Positions 25,253-39,200 of a DNA stretch of 64,000 bases are shown here, in pieces. Numbering within the stretch: position 1 is the first letter of the stretch; every line of letters starts with the position of its first letter. Below the pieces are notes generated by a model, which was given only the letters and a program-made list of their open reading frames with translations, was not told where the DNA came from and made no database searches. The stretch comes from Triops longicaudatus (lineage: Eukaryota; Arthropoda; Branchiopoda; Notostraca; Triopsidae), in assembly GCA_022885665.1 (NCBI GenBank), contig JAGQDJ010000260.1, positions 434,001 through 498,000 of the forward strand. Reading direction: 5' to 3'. A program made the translations under genes and the position numbers.

Positions 25253-27270
25253 TCAATTTCTTTAAAAAAAAAATAAAGAAAATAGGAGAAAGCCGTAAAT
25301 CAATATTTTGCTGCGCAAAAACACAGAATTAATATTCTGAACCTTTTGAATATAATTTTCTCTTTAAATCAAAGCTCTAAATGAAAAAAGTAACTTCACA
25401 GAGTTCAATAATTTTTTTAACTGAAATTGATGAGAAACCGTAAAACATCTACTGTTCCTTAGTTACTTAAAATACAGTAACAAAATACTAGTCATCAGCT
25501 TTAGATAGAAGATATATTTAGATATATTTCCTTGAGGCCAAGCGGTGAAAGCATATGGGATATTCCCTAGAACGTTCTTCCTTAGTTCTAGTGTAGAAAA
25601 TAATCACCTTTTGACGTGATGACACCACTCTGTTCCATTCATACATACAAATTAAAAGCAGCGCTTTGACACACATTTAGTTAGAGATAAAATCGTGCCC
25701 TGGGCGGAAATTCAGGAAGTGTTCAGACTCCGGATGCCAGATCGTCCACCTCTGGCCACACATCTGCACGGCTGTGCCGAAACAGTTGATCCCTGTGCGA
25801 AAGGTAGGATTTTAGGGAAGTTGCACTCAACTTAATGAGCAATTAGATGAGCCAGGATGGGAGCGAAGGTCCAGAAGAGCCGAGCTTCTTTCTCTTTAAG
25901 AGTACTTAGCTTCTGTGTAGCAATGAGCTTAGATTGAACGCACCCAAATGAACAAGGTCTTGGAATTCCTGCGAACATGACTTGCAGTAAACAAGACAAT
26001 TTCTCTCGAAACCCTCTCGCATATAGATTTCATTGCAATCCAGAATTCTTGTTGCCCTTTAACAACTTTTCATTAAACTTCAAACAGAGTTAAGCTTCCA
26101 TTACATTTTCGTGCTTACGGGGAGACAATCTTGAATTTCTGCAACCAAAGCACATTTCAGTATTAATAGGCAGCACTAAGTAATGTCTGCTCGTTGGTTA
26201 TTTTAACATCCTCTTTTTTACGAGAAAATAATTATTTTAGCTGAAAAATCACACATGTATTAAAACAAACTGAGGTTCTTCGCCAAGTTTAATTCGTCCT
26301 ATTTAAGAGATTCTTACAGAATTTTTTCTCCTTGGTAGTGTAATGGATGAATTTCTTCATTTCTGTAGAAGTATTATTCTCTTGATACTTTCTTTTATTC
26401 TGCAATAAAAGCTCCTGAAGAAATCTTGTTCAATTTGCTTCAAGGTTTCGGGATTAGAAGCGCAACAAGATGCCTGTTATATTAACGATTCTCCTACACT
26501 TTATTCCCTAAGGATCTTTTCCTTATTACTTTCTTTCCACTTTTACCCCTGCTTTCTTATTCTTGTAAAAGCTAAAACTGTAACCGCTTTTGAAGCTTAT
26601 GAATACGTTGCTCTACTTGACAACCAACCAGGGACAAGCGCAATAATAACCAATGCGTCCAATGACTCGCTGTTTGCTGCAAGTAATAATACGTTGCAGT
26701 GATGTCGTAAATCCTGAGCTGGTAGTAATATCGTGTACGTCTTTTTCCGCATGTCTTCCCTGACAGGAGCTGTGTACAATGTCTGAAGGGACCTACTGGA
26801 GCAAATACTTCAACTGCGGAATGGAACGCCAACACTGAAAATCCTATGTGCCAATATTTGGTCCCCGAAGAAATAAAGAACCGGGAGAAATGGCGTGGCT
26901 GGTGGGGTTGTCGAGATGAAAAATTACGGAAAATTCAGTCTCCTTTTATCGAAAAGGCGGACGTTCACTAATTAAAGAAGTGCTGATCTAATCGTACAGC
27001 GGTGAAGCGGAATAAAGCTGTCTAGTTGAATATCACTGCAGTCGTATCCAGCTGACACAAGCGGGATATGAGCTTGAAAACTTCAGAGTGGTTTTCGCCT
27101 AATTTTAGCAGGAAATGAAAAAGTGGTGACTAATCCGTTCCTGTTTTCAAACACGTGACAAGAAAAAATGGGGAATTAAAAATCGACATCAGCAGTGCTG
27201 TAAAATTGCACAGCATTAGTTCAAAACAGCAAGAAAAATCTGTGAGAGAAAATTAACTTATTATGACGCA
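25253..27270 (+). other. Upstream region of neuroligin
   Basis: No coding exon seen. It should include the neuroligin promoter and 5' UTR, but no TATA box or 5' UTR exon can be fixed from sequence alone. Confidence 0.4.
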
Positions 27271-30200
27271 ATGGCAGCTTTCGACCGTTTCATCTTTGGG
27301 TTTTGCACGCTTGGCGCAATCTGCGCAGCCATTCCACCGCACTACAGTCCTCGCATTGTTCGCACCAAATATGGAAGCTTGCGCGGAATTTTACTTACGC
27401 CTAATCCAATCAGAAACTCAGGTATTGTCAGTTTTTTTTTTTAATACAAATTCCCAATCCTTCACTACCGCGAGATTGAATGCGCATTATAAGGTACAAA
27501 TTAAGCTAAACAATTATCGTGCTAATTTTGGCTCCAATCACAAAGCTTCATTTAAGTAAATACAAGTCATTTAGAGGAAAGTTTGTCGTCTAATCGGAGT
27601 ATCTAACTTGAAAGTATATCGCTAATTTTCTGCACCTGTTAAGTCCGTTCCATGCTTGGTCTATACGCTTGTTGGGGCTTTTAATGAGGCATAGGTTTTC
27701 AGTGTGTGCACTTTTGTTCCATAAAATTTAATCAAAGCTTGTTTCGGGGATACGTCCTTTTTGTGTAATGAGGTAATACGATTGCTTCCCAGAAACTATA
27801 CAGCAGAATGACCAGTTAGGACCGGTTTTTGTTCCCTTTCCGTAAAACATTCCTTCCCTTACGCGCAAAAGCGCCGCAAATGAGGACGCACATTAATTAG
27901 ATTCAACCCATTGGTACTAGTTTCCGTAAACCTCGAAAGGCCAAGTGGGCTATTCACGTATGTCAATGAACAAGTTGTCTGTGCACCTCAGTAGAAACAC
28001 TTCAATTACAATAGTAGTCTTTTATTCACTGGGCTGGGCAACCAGTTGGAATACCTATAGATGCGGCTAAATAGCAAACTATTCGTTAAAAAAATAAAAA
28101 AGTACGTCGTAACTTGTCTTACATACTTTTAAGTTACGTTTAAAGTAAACTGTCCTTTTCTGCTTTCAAGAGAACAAAAACCGATAACAGGCGTAACCCG
28201 GAAGTATATGGAAAACAATAGTTTGCTGTCTCCAAATAATGCGATTCTAACTTTTTCTATTATGAACAAGCAATAGCCGATTTGCTGAATAAAAATGGCT
28301 AAATAAATAATAATTGCTAAATAAATAAACAAATGGCAAAATGGCTAATTTTTCTCAATAAAATTGAAATATTTATTGAGAAAAATTAACTACACCTAAT
28401 ATTTATGTTCTTTAAATTCTGTTATGTTTTAAGTGTAAACTTATAAACTATTTGCAACGATTTGACGAAAACAAGTTTTTGCCATTTTTTGCCAGCGCCT
28501 CCTTTTTTCTCTGTTACAGGAAAATCCTTCAGACATTGGTTCATGAGACTATTGTTGCACGGTGTGAAATTACTATGGTCTTTGAAACAGTTAGATCCTC
28601 TTACATTACTCTTTACTTTAAGGATCAACTTCCAGCAGTGCATCATCTCCGACGCCAAACACGGTTGAAGCGTTCTTGGGCGTACCGTACGCCGCGCCAC
28701 CTGTGGGAAGCTTGAGATACTTACCGCCTGCCAGCCCTGGACCATGGCCAGGCGTGAGATTAGCCAGCTCGCCAGGTCCAGCGTGTCCACAACGCCCACC
28801 AGATCTTTCCAACAGGTAGTTTTCCAACTTTCTAGTCTGTTTAAGCCTATTGTTGTCCATGAAAGATCCAGTATAGAAGAAATTCGTGCTCACAGGTAAA
28901 AAAAAGCCAGGTATAAACATATACAGAATGAATAATGTGCTATTTGGAGATTGGCGTTGCCAGAGAAGAGCACGCGTAAGCCAATTGGCGATAATAAAGA
29001 CAACTGTTTGCCCAAGAATAACAGGAACTAAATGGATGAGTTAAAAGCAGAAGAGGATCGTGCTGCTTACAACCCGGTCTCGTAATTGATTGAAGAAGAG
29101 TCCAAGAGACCTTGCTATTCCCTGCAGGTTTCTATGTAAAGAACGCAGGGCACGGGAAGAAAATACTGCAGTGCATCTGCACGAGGTTTTGGAGCGAATC
29201 GATTACGCGAATGGGGCCATGGCCACCCGGAAACTTTTATTCGTCTTGATTCACACAAAAAGCCTTGAAAATTCTTTACGAAGAACCACCGTGTGCTCCT
29301 AAAGAGTCCGGCTGCACCAGGAAGCCAGAACGAAGCAATAAAGGCGTGACTTTTTTACCACTTTTCTCGTCAGCTGCAACAGTGTAGCACTCGTTGGTCT
29401 AAGCGAGGCGAAAAGAAAATTTCGCACGCTTCCTATTTGGGCTATTTTAGTGTTTCAAATTAAAGAAATGACAAAGCCTCTCAAGCAATATTTCTTCCTT
29501 AGCTCCCGCAGTAAACACTAAAACTTCCGTATTTCTTCCTAATACGCTTAGCTATATCTACCTCCATATTTATTATACACAAAACTGCAACAGCTTTTTT
29601 ATAAACTCGTATTTATTTCGGTTACAGAACAGCAGCGTTACAGCGCATGTCGCGCAACCGGTACTTTCAACTTCAGAGAATGGCGCCCTTACTAAGCAAC
29701 CAAAGTGAAGACTGCCTCTACTTGAATCTGTACAGCCCTTTTAACGGTAAGTAGTTCCATTTGTGCCTTTATATCCAATCCAATTTGTGGGTCGTGTCCC
29801 AATGATGTCAGGACACTCAGAAGCTAATTTTACTCAAATTTCTTGAGGTTCGTCTTTCCGAAAAAGACAAGGATTAGGAAGACTACTTTCTTTTAGGACG
29901 AAAGGAAAATTCAGAAAAAAATGCTATTAAAATGTACTGTTATGGCCACGTTTGATTTACAATTCAGTAGAGAGTGGATCGAGTTCTGGATTCTAATAAG
30001 CTTGTGAGGCATTAAGTTTACGTAAAAAGGCCCACAAAAAATGGAAAATCCTTTGCCGAGAGCTCCAACAAAACGATTACAAGTGCAAATCAGTGCACGA
30101 AAGAGTGATTTGCATTCAAAGTCATAAAAAAGGAAGAAAAGAAAGGCTTTCTTTTTCAGGTTATCAATGTGTGCTTTACTAAAAGAAATGGAAGAATTAA

Positions 30201-33200
30201 AAATATGGTAAAAAAATCTTCTCAAAGCGTGAACTGAGTGATACAAATTATTATTACACCACTCAAGACGTGAGTCCAATAAGAATTCCTCGTAGCTTTC
30301 TTTTGTGCCTAAAGACTTTGACTCCACTTCCAAATTTCACGCAAGACAGCCTTTTCGGACTCCCTAGGGAAATTTGCTTGTCAAGAAACCCATATTTTTA
30401 AACTAGACATTTCTTTCCATCTTTTTTTCACTGAATAGAGGAAACAGCAAGGGGAAAAAAATCTTTGTCGAAGAGTATACTAAGTTGCGATTTGCAAGGC
30501 ATAATCTCGCAAACGGGTGGTTAAATGAGAGCTTCAGGTTTCCTTGTCAAACTTCATGTTGTTACGTTCTACTCTTTTTTAAATCCGTTTATTCGCAACT
30601 TCAAAACAAAATCACACAAAAACACTCTCCTTCCTTGTGCTAACTCTCACTTTCCGTTCACAACAATCAAATTTCACTCTCAAGAAACGCAGCTGATTCA
30701 AAGCAAGGTCAAAAGGGAACTGAACATTACAGGATCGGTGCAGGGAATTTCATTCCTACCAACAATGAATCTTAGGATTCATCGTTGGACGGCTACGAAA
30801 TTGACTGTTGGGTAATAATGAACGCCACAATATAGAGCAGAACTATAAAATTCGAAAAAAAAGTTGGATGTAAAAACAATTACTCTTAATAATTTCCACA
30901 CACCGTAACCTTTGGGTAATTGAAAATTGCGCAGTATACAGGTTTAGTCATCGAACTGGGGTTTGTAATAACTCGTGCAAAAGTTGAACGAACGTTTTTA
31001 GGACAAGAAAGGTTGATAACAGAAAACATTTCATCCGTTGGCAAGCGACATGGTTGAGGCGACTAAATACAATTATAGCTGTCACATAATGACAATAGAT
31101 AAAATTTAATTAGTATTATACAACTAATTATGTAATCAAAATTATTTGGAAAATTTTAAAAATTCAAGAATAAAACTTTGCCTGGCTTTTTCCTTCGGAA
31201 GAAGTGTTTTATCTCCTATAGTCGATAGACAAACTGGACAAAGAAGATCAGTTTTAATTATCCCTTGCTCTGTCGATAAGAATTTTCCCAACCTGAAGGA
31301 AACAAAGAAATATATGTTCACTACCACAATTGTTTTCTTATTTCAGTTTAATGCCTTATTTGCCTTTGTAAAATTGCATGTTGTCTTGCTTCAATCCTCT
31401 TTTCTCTTCAATTTTTGCAAAATTGCATAAAATCTTAAAACACTAATAAAAACAAGTCTAGCCAGATGTACTGTACATCTTAACCAGAGTAGCTTACATT
31501 GTGTTGCTACAGACATTTAATCACGTTCTCCAAATACCTTTTACAAAGCATCTATTTTTTTGTGTGTGTTTTTGAAGCTACTGGCACGCCCGGATTGCCC
31601 ATCATTGTCTTTATCCACGGCTACTCGTATTCCTACGGTGCGGGACATTTACTAGACGGAGCGCCTTTAGCTGGCATGGGCCAGATCGTCATCACTCTTA
31701 ATTACCGGCTTGGCGTCTTAGGTATTTCTACTTGGATTCTTTTCCTTTGTCGCAATAGCTAAATCCTGACGCGGCAAAGAAAAAAGCTTCACAGAAAGCA
31801 AAACGAGGAACGATAAGAAGAACTTAGGGTGTATTATTTCCGGGGCAGGTTTTTTGCAGACGTCGCTATCCCCAACGCCGGGTCAGTTACGAGGCACCAG
31901 TAAAAAAGCCGCTCCTAAACAAGGGAACTTCGGACTTTTGGACATCATCGCGGCCTTAATTTGGTTGAAAGACAATGCACATTTCTTCGGTGGGGATGCC
32001 GAGAATGTCTGTCTCGTGGGACAAGGCACAGGAGCAGCTTTGGTTAATTTGCTCATGATTTCACCTATTGCTAGAGGTAAGTCGAGCACGAAAAAGTATC
32101 CTCTTATCCTCCACGGACTGATTGATTTTACACCGGTTAATCGGGAAAATTGAATACAACAAAAATAATATAAAATAAATAATAAATTAAAATTCGATAA
32201 TAATTAAAATTCAGTAATAATTAAAATTCGATAAGAATAATTCAATAATAAATTAAAATTCAGGAGTGAGATTTTGAAAAGTAACAGTGTATGTTTGATA
32301 TACGCAAAATTTATTCATTCTAAGAAAGTAGTATTTTCTTTTGTATTTTTTAAAATTAAGTCTTGTTGAGCTGCAAAATTACTTTCTCGTAAATATTACA
32401 CGAACTTTGACGTAAAAGTGCGCTTAAAACGGTAACGGGCTAAATAGTGTGCGGTTAAAAGGAAGTTCAATCTCTACTGCACTTTTACTAAGTAAAGTTG
32501 TAACCACATGTACGTCTTTTGACAACATGACAGGAACTGAATAATCTGCCACTTTTTTTCTCTATGCCGAAAGACAAACGAAAGTGTGCTACAATTCGCG
32601 TGAAACCTTTGAAAAAGGTATGTGGCATGCATTATAGGAATGGAGGGAACACGAGTGTAAAGATTTCTACACGGCATGTGAAAAAATAGCGTCAAGCTTA
32701 GGCCTTTTTTCACATTCCCGTCCGTGTAAACCTGACCAGAATTCGGTCGTGGAATTATACTAATCACAAGAAAAAAAGGCGAAAAATGCTTCTTGTTATT
32801 TAATGAACGGTAAATTGGTAATGCATTCAAAGGGCGTCGTTTGTTCTGAGATACATGGCGCCGACTGCGCAATATTTCTAGAACTTGCCTTTCGTCGCAA
32901 TTAGAATTCTGGTACAGTTAACCAACGTTCTTCTCCCTATGGACAGCGTCTGTTGTGTTCGCTCTGGGACAGATTACTGGCTCTGTTAGCGCTAGTATAT
33001 AAGTCGTAATTACGCATGGTATGGAAGACAAATAGTCACGGAGTCTTGCAGTTCTCCAAAGTGAGTGAACAGCAAATGAACACATTTATCTTGTCTCTCC
33101 AAACATTGACCTTTGTTACACTTAATTACAGCGTTCCGTTGTCCCGATATGGCGCAATAGCGTCAACGCTGCTGTTCCTATAATTATTTCTCCATTTGTG

Positions 33201-36200
33201 GAAAAATCTTAAAATATACATTGCGGGTCAACTTTTCCTAATTCGTACAAATGTGTTAATAAATAGTGAAGACTTTTAAATCATTCGCAAGCTTTTATTG
33301 GTCCCTTTTTAGCGCTAACTTGCATTATTTAAGAGTCAGGTTGTTACACCCTTCGGATATTTATATTTTGTAAGTTAGAATGTTTATTGCTGCTATTTAC
33401 AGCTGACCACAATCTCTTGCCGTGCTTGGAGCTTGTACAATTGAAGCCGTCGACGTAAACAGGCCGTAAAATCGAAGCTTTACTGCACTGTCAAAGAGTA
33501 CACAAAGTAGACTGAAGGTAGCTTGCTGGAAATCCTTGCAGGGGCATTACATTTTTAGAAGCATGCACATAAAATACAAATGCAACGAGCATTCAGTGCG
33601 TTCTCACCGACCTTGTCGTTAGATTTGTGTCCTGTTCTGCAAATCTCTGTCCGTTTGTAAGTGATTCGTAATTCTGAGTTGTATACAAAGCACTCTGCAA
33701 GGTAGGAAATTTATATGAAAAAATGCTCACTCTCAACGTGTCATTTTTGTGTAATACGCTTAAAACGTTTGACTACAGAATCAGGTTCTTTATAGTGCAC
33801 ATAATAGATGGTTTCTGCGACGTCTACAAGTTAAAGTTTTATTATTAGAGTACTTCACAAACTTTTAAAAGATTTCAATCGATTTCAGGGTTAATGTATT
33901 ATAAAAATTCAAATTTAATACTAATGAATGGGTATATAAAATATACAGGTTTTTAATATTGTTACGTTCTGCCCCTTTTCAAATTCCGTTTATTCGTAAC
34001 TTCCAATTTACATCAACACCAAAACGAACTCCAATTCAAAATCACACAAAAACACTCTCCTTCTCGTGCTAACTCTCACTTTACGTTTACAACAATCAAA
34101 TTTCACTCTCAAGAAACGGAACTGACTCAAAGGAAGGTCAAAAAGGAACTAACTATTACAGGCTGGGTGCAGGGGATTTCATTCTTACCAACAATGAATC
34201 TTAGGATTCATTGTTGGGCGGCTACGAAATTTGACTGTTGGGTAACAACGAACGCCACAATATACAGATTTATAATACACAGGTTTATTCAAGCGCGCAG
34301 TCTTAATGAGTGGTTCTGCCTTAAGCCCTTGGGCTATGGTTCGCGACCCTGGTCGCGTCAAGGAAGAAGTGGCCAAACAAATGCGTTGTTCCTTTGATGC
34401 GAACCCAACGCTCACTCCGGGACAAATTGAAGCGATTGACATTAGTGAGTGTTTACGTAAGAAGCCGCTGGGTGCGCTACTAAGTGTGGAGTTGGAAACA
34501 CCGCGGTTTTTGACCGACTTTGGGCCTTTCGTGGATGGAAGTATTATCGAAACTGATCCTCTGGTGGCAATGGAGAACGGAAGTGAAGGCTTTGCATCCA
34601 TGCAGCTCTTGACAGGTGTGACGACCACGGAAAGTATGCACGAGATCAGTGATGTGGATTTACGCATCGGGTTCGAAGAAGACAGACGTGATCGCGTCAT
34701 CCGAACATTGGTGCGGAATACTTACGTGTACCATCTCAATGAAATCTTCTACGTACTCAAGAACGAGTACACGGACTGGGACCGACCTATTCATAACGCA
34801 GTTCACGTACGCGATTCCGTGCTCGCACTACTCGGTGACGGATTAACAGTCGCGCCATTACTGGGAACTGCGCAGTTGCACGCTGGACGTGGCGGAGCCA
34901 CATATTTCTACCACTTTGACTACAGTAGAAGCAGAGGAGATAGCGAATCCGAGGTATGTATGTACGAATGAAGGCATTTGTTGATGTCATGTAACCCTTC
35001 ACAAGGAATCTTACCCCAAGTGAGCAAAACTTAATTCAGAAAATATGTTAAACTGTAAGTTAAGTCAGACAACGAGAACAAGGCAAAGATAATTAACATA
35101 TTTCGCTTTAACGAACATTGTGTTCATGCACTGCGAGTACCGTACATGAACAGTAATCCTCAGGAAAAACAACTCAAACAAACCTGCCATATTCTAACCA
35201 CACGCCACCTATAGCAAAAGCTTAGGGCTGCGGGTCAAAAGCGTTGAAAGAGCTTGGAGCGGGACACGCTCACATAACTGCCGAATGCACAGTAATTCTC
35301 AACAAAAACGACCCAAACAAACTCCCGTATAGCTAACACCACGGCAATTGCGTGAGCGCGTCCCACTTTAAGCTTCATTGAACGCTCTTGACCCGCAACC
35401 CACGTTTGAGTTACAGGTGGCGTGCGGTTAGCAAAGCGAAGGTTTGTTTGGGTCGTACTGCGTTGCTACGCGACGTAATGTTAAAGAGAAAAAACGGAAA
35501 CGGTCAAACATTCTGTGCATGAAAACAGCGAAATGGAACTTGTTAAACCAAGAAAAATAAAATTTTAGATTATGAATGTTAGAACTATGTAATTTATGTT
35601 CCTGACATTCTTGACAACGCGTTCCACAAATTGTTAAGATAAGATACATCCTCGCGTAAAAGCTGGTGTGCATATCTTTTTTAAAATAATATTTGACTGT
35701 AAAGACAAGCGAGTGTGGAACATCCGCGAGTCGCATAACTTTTCTGTAGACATCCAACATCCTGGGATAGGGAATGAATAAGTGTGAGAGCTTGGTTCTC
35801 ATTTACTGTAAGCTTGTCTGAGTTCTGATACGATTTGCGACCATAATAATTAATTTTTAAGTTATACACTACGAGTTATGTTTTCCTGGTTTGCCTGTTC
35901 TTTGGATATGACAATGGTTTAGACGACTTTATCACAAGTAACCGCCCAGCATTTCGACCGCACACACAGCAGCAATCCAACGTCAGCAGAGTTAAGCTTC
36001 TCTGCGCTGGCAAACTATATGCGAGATTCTTCTACGTGTTGATACGACTCCATTCCCTATCCGTAATTCATAACATTCGTAACTTTATTCGTAATTTTTA
36101 GCAGAACTTTATTTCGCACCTCATACGAAATTAAAGTTTAATTTTCTGGCCCTTGACAAGGTGCTTTAGTTCGTAATAAAAACTTGCTGAACAGCGTCTT

Positions 36201-39200
36201 ATACATCTCGTCATACTTAGCTTTCATCTTGCGACCTAACACCGAAATAATGTAGCACTGCATAGGTCGTAAAAGGGGTATGGGGAGAGAGAGGGAAGAT
36301 AGACCAAAGTACGGAGCCTAACTGACATTGTTATGATAGCGGTTAGGCAGTTTGAGTGGGGACGACTTGAACGCTCTGGGGCTGGACGCCACTGATGGCA
36401 GCTCGCAGCATTATACGTCCACTGCTACATCCGGTAACGCCAACAATAGCACAGCGCTGGCCGTCTCTGACCTCTTCGTTCATTACATCCTCGCTTTTGC
36501 CGCATCCGGGTAAGCAATAAAGGCGTCATGACGTCACATTTTACCATCTCCTTTACTCTTGCTTCAAGTAACTGCGGATCTCATTTACGATAAGCAAAGA
36601 CCTGTCTCCGGTATTGTTGCGGTTCTCGGTTTCTTTATCGCTTTTAAAGTCTCTGGGGATCAAAACGGGAAGGGGAATCCCCGCAATGCAGGTCCCTCTG
36701 TAAAATGCGGTAAAATAAAAAGAAAAAACCTCGAAAATTCCTTTCAGGATGAAAAATGCCAGGCTTCATTTCTGCATAAAATTTCCGTCCTGTTCAAAAG
36801 TTCGCTGGATAAAAAGGAGCTTATTCAAGAACAAATGAAATCAATTTAATGAATTTACACGACTCCTGAAAGAATTTCGTAACACTCTCTCTTCCGTGTA
36901 GCATGGTACAGTAAAAGCAGGCATTATTGAATTTTAAAAGGAGATTTCCTAGTACAAGGAAAATTAAATATATATTTTCTTACACTGGACCTAGAAACTT
37001 GGAGAATTTTTCTCTGCGGGAGCAGCAATACTTTCACAGGAAACCAAATCACATTGCAACACCCGAAACGTTTCAACACTGTAAAGCTCGCCTGAAAAAG
37101 ATTTTGCAAAATGGTGAATGAGACTATATTTGTCAAACTTTACAGAAATTTCTACAAATCAGTTATCTCAAAAATCACTTCGAAATCACGCAAACATATA
37201 ATTCCCGTGAAAGTTGTTGTTGGTCTGTTTAAAGTCGCAACTTTGCCATCTAACGGGCACATTATCGACTTACCCGTGAAAGTGTATTATTCGCAAATAG
37301 TAAACAGCTTTATCCTGGAACAAAATATTCCACGGGGGTTGCACAACTTTGAATAGAAAATACGGGAGTGGACACTAACTCCATCTGCAATTTCTCTGAG
37401 TCATCATTCATTCATTCCTAAAATCCCTAAAACGTTCTTTATGGAAACTTCCTAAAAAAAGGAAACTTTTTCAGCGAGTAATGATGCGAAAAACGATCGA
37501 GTATAAAGCGATACTCAAGTCGTAAGATTTATGAACTCAATTGCCCGGAGTTTCGTAGCTTTAGTTAAAATTTTCTTCATTTACTTGACAAATTACTCCG
37601 CTCCTTTTTTGAATTTGGACTGCAGTATATGCGGGTTCGTGTTTTTTTTTTGTTTTTTTTTTTTGTTTACTCCCCCGTGCCAAAAGTGAACATTTGTCTA
37701 ACTTGAAGGTAGATGATTAAAACTGCAAAAAAAGCGCAGTATTTACAATTCTCTGTGGAACTTTCTGAACAAAGAGAGCACGCTGGCAGGCTGGCAACGA
37801 GTTACGGTGCGCAATGTGGCACGTAAAGAAGTTTAACCTTCGTTTGAGTGTGTAGATGCATGTCAACGCATTCGTAACTGTAGTATTGATTACTGGTCCA
37901 CGCCCCTCTCTGGCTCTCGTCCTCAGAACTGCCTATCTTTTCCACTTGGATAGCTCAGAGACACTCATTCAAGGAAAAGAATTGAAGGTGGAGAAGCATG
38001 TCAATTGTCAGAGAATGTCCCATAAAATGCCAGGGATGGACAAAAAAATTAATTTACTTTTTATTGAATTTTCTTTTCTTTTGACTACTTTCTCGCGGCC
38101 TTCATTCTCCGGCGGTGTGATGGTATAATTAGCGATCCTAATAGCAGCCTGATGCCAATTAGCGAACCCGGTGCCAAGTCAGAGCCGAAGCGTATCAAAT
38201 GGGATCGTTACGAACGTACAACCCAAGCCTATATGTGCATGAGTAAGTGCTTTTGCTCGTCCGTTTTACCTTTATTGTGTCACGCTCTACTGGTCGTAAA
38301 CTTTTAAACGGTCATAACACTGCTTCGCACTATCTTAAACGGAAATTGAACGAAAAAATGTTTGGGCGCAAGATTGTGAGGAAACACTGAAAAGACAGTA
38401 TTGTAATTTTATACCTTGGCCCAACAAACTGCAAAGTTAACTACACTAAGATTATTTATCATTACTAAAGGACTGAAATGCAAGAAAACGAATGTCTTCT
38501 TTGTATAAAATCTTAATTCATTAAATGTGAGGTTATGTACGTGCGTATTTGTATTTTGCATTGAACAAGCAAAAGTTACAATATTCTCTCTACAACTTCA
38601 AAGTTGAGGACTTGTCACGACTGAGGTAGAAACTAACTATTTTTGCATAAAATAAAGATTTCACTCTTTAAAATATACGCACATGGTTATTCTTGAATGT
38701 ATATTATTTATTTATTTATTTATTTTTTACACTCTTTTAAGCTATATTAGCGTTACGGATCCGCGGTTATACTCACGGATTCAATCATAAGATTAAGTGA
38801 CCCAGGTGTAAAGGCCGCGGTCACTGTAATGCGATAAAGGTTAACAATATCTTGTCTGAAAGCAGCTTTCCGGAGGACCAGTACTTTATTATGGATTATT
38901 AGCGATGAAAGATGAATAACGACGGTTACGGTTAAGCTAACATGATAGTTTATCATCGTCCATTAAATTGAGTAATTGGTTAGCTAGTCCTTTCCGGACC
39001 TACTTTTTTTGGCAGTTTGTAACGGATAATTGAAATTAAGAGAAATGAGTTCTGAGACTCATAAAAACCTTCTGACTTTGAATGCATTGAATTTGTAATA
39101 TGAAATTTGAATGTTTTTAAGCTTTGTCTACTTTGATTACAAGCAATTTTTCCTGTAATATGTGCGGTTTTACATGACAGGTGCCAGGCCGAAACAAAGA

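Noticed and set aside
27263..27559. Alternative upstream ATG at the neuroligin start
   Set aside because: It is out of frame with the RIVRTKYGSLRG segment; the ATG at 27271 gives a signal peptide and a phase-correct exon.
32474..32872. 132-codon minus frame inside neuroligin intron 5 as a nested gene
   Set aside because: Length alone is not persuasive in this composition; I see no domain, promoter or poly(A) context.
34185..34700. 171-codon minus frame opposite neuroligin exon 6
   Set aside because: The plus strand encodes the conserved neuroligin domain there; the antisense frame has no domain.
36559..36849. Plus frame in neuroligin intron 7 as an alternative exon
   Set aside because: Its sequence has no neuroligin similarity and it lacks an in-phase acceptor and donor pair.
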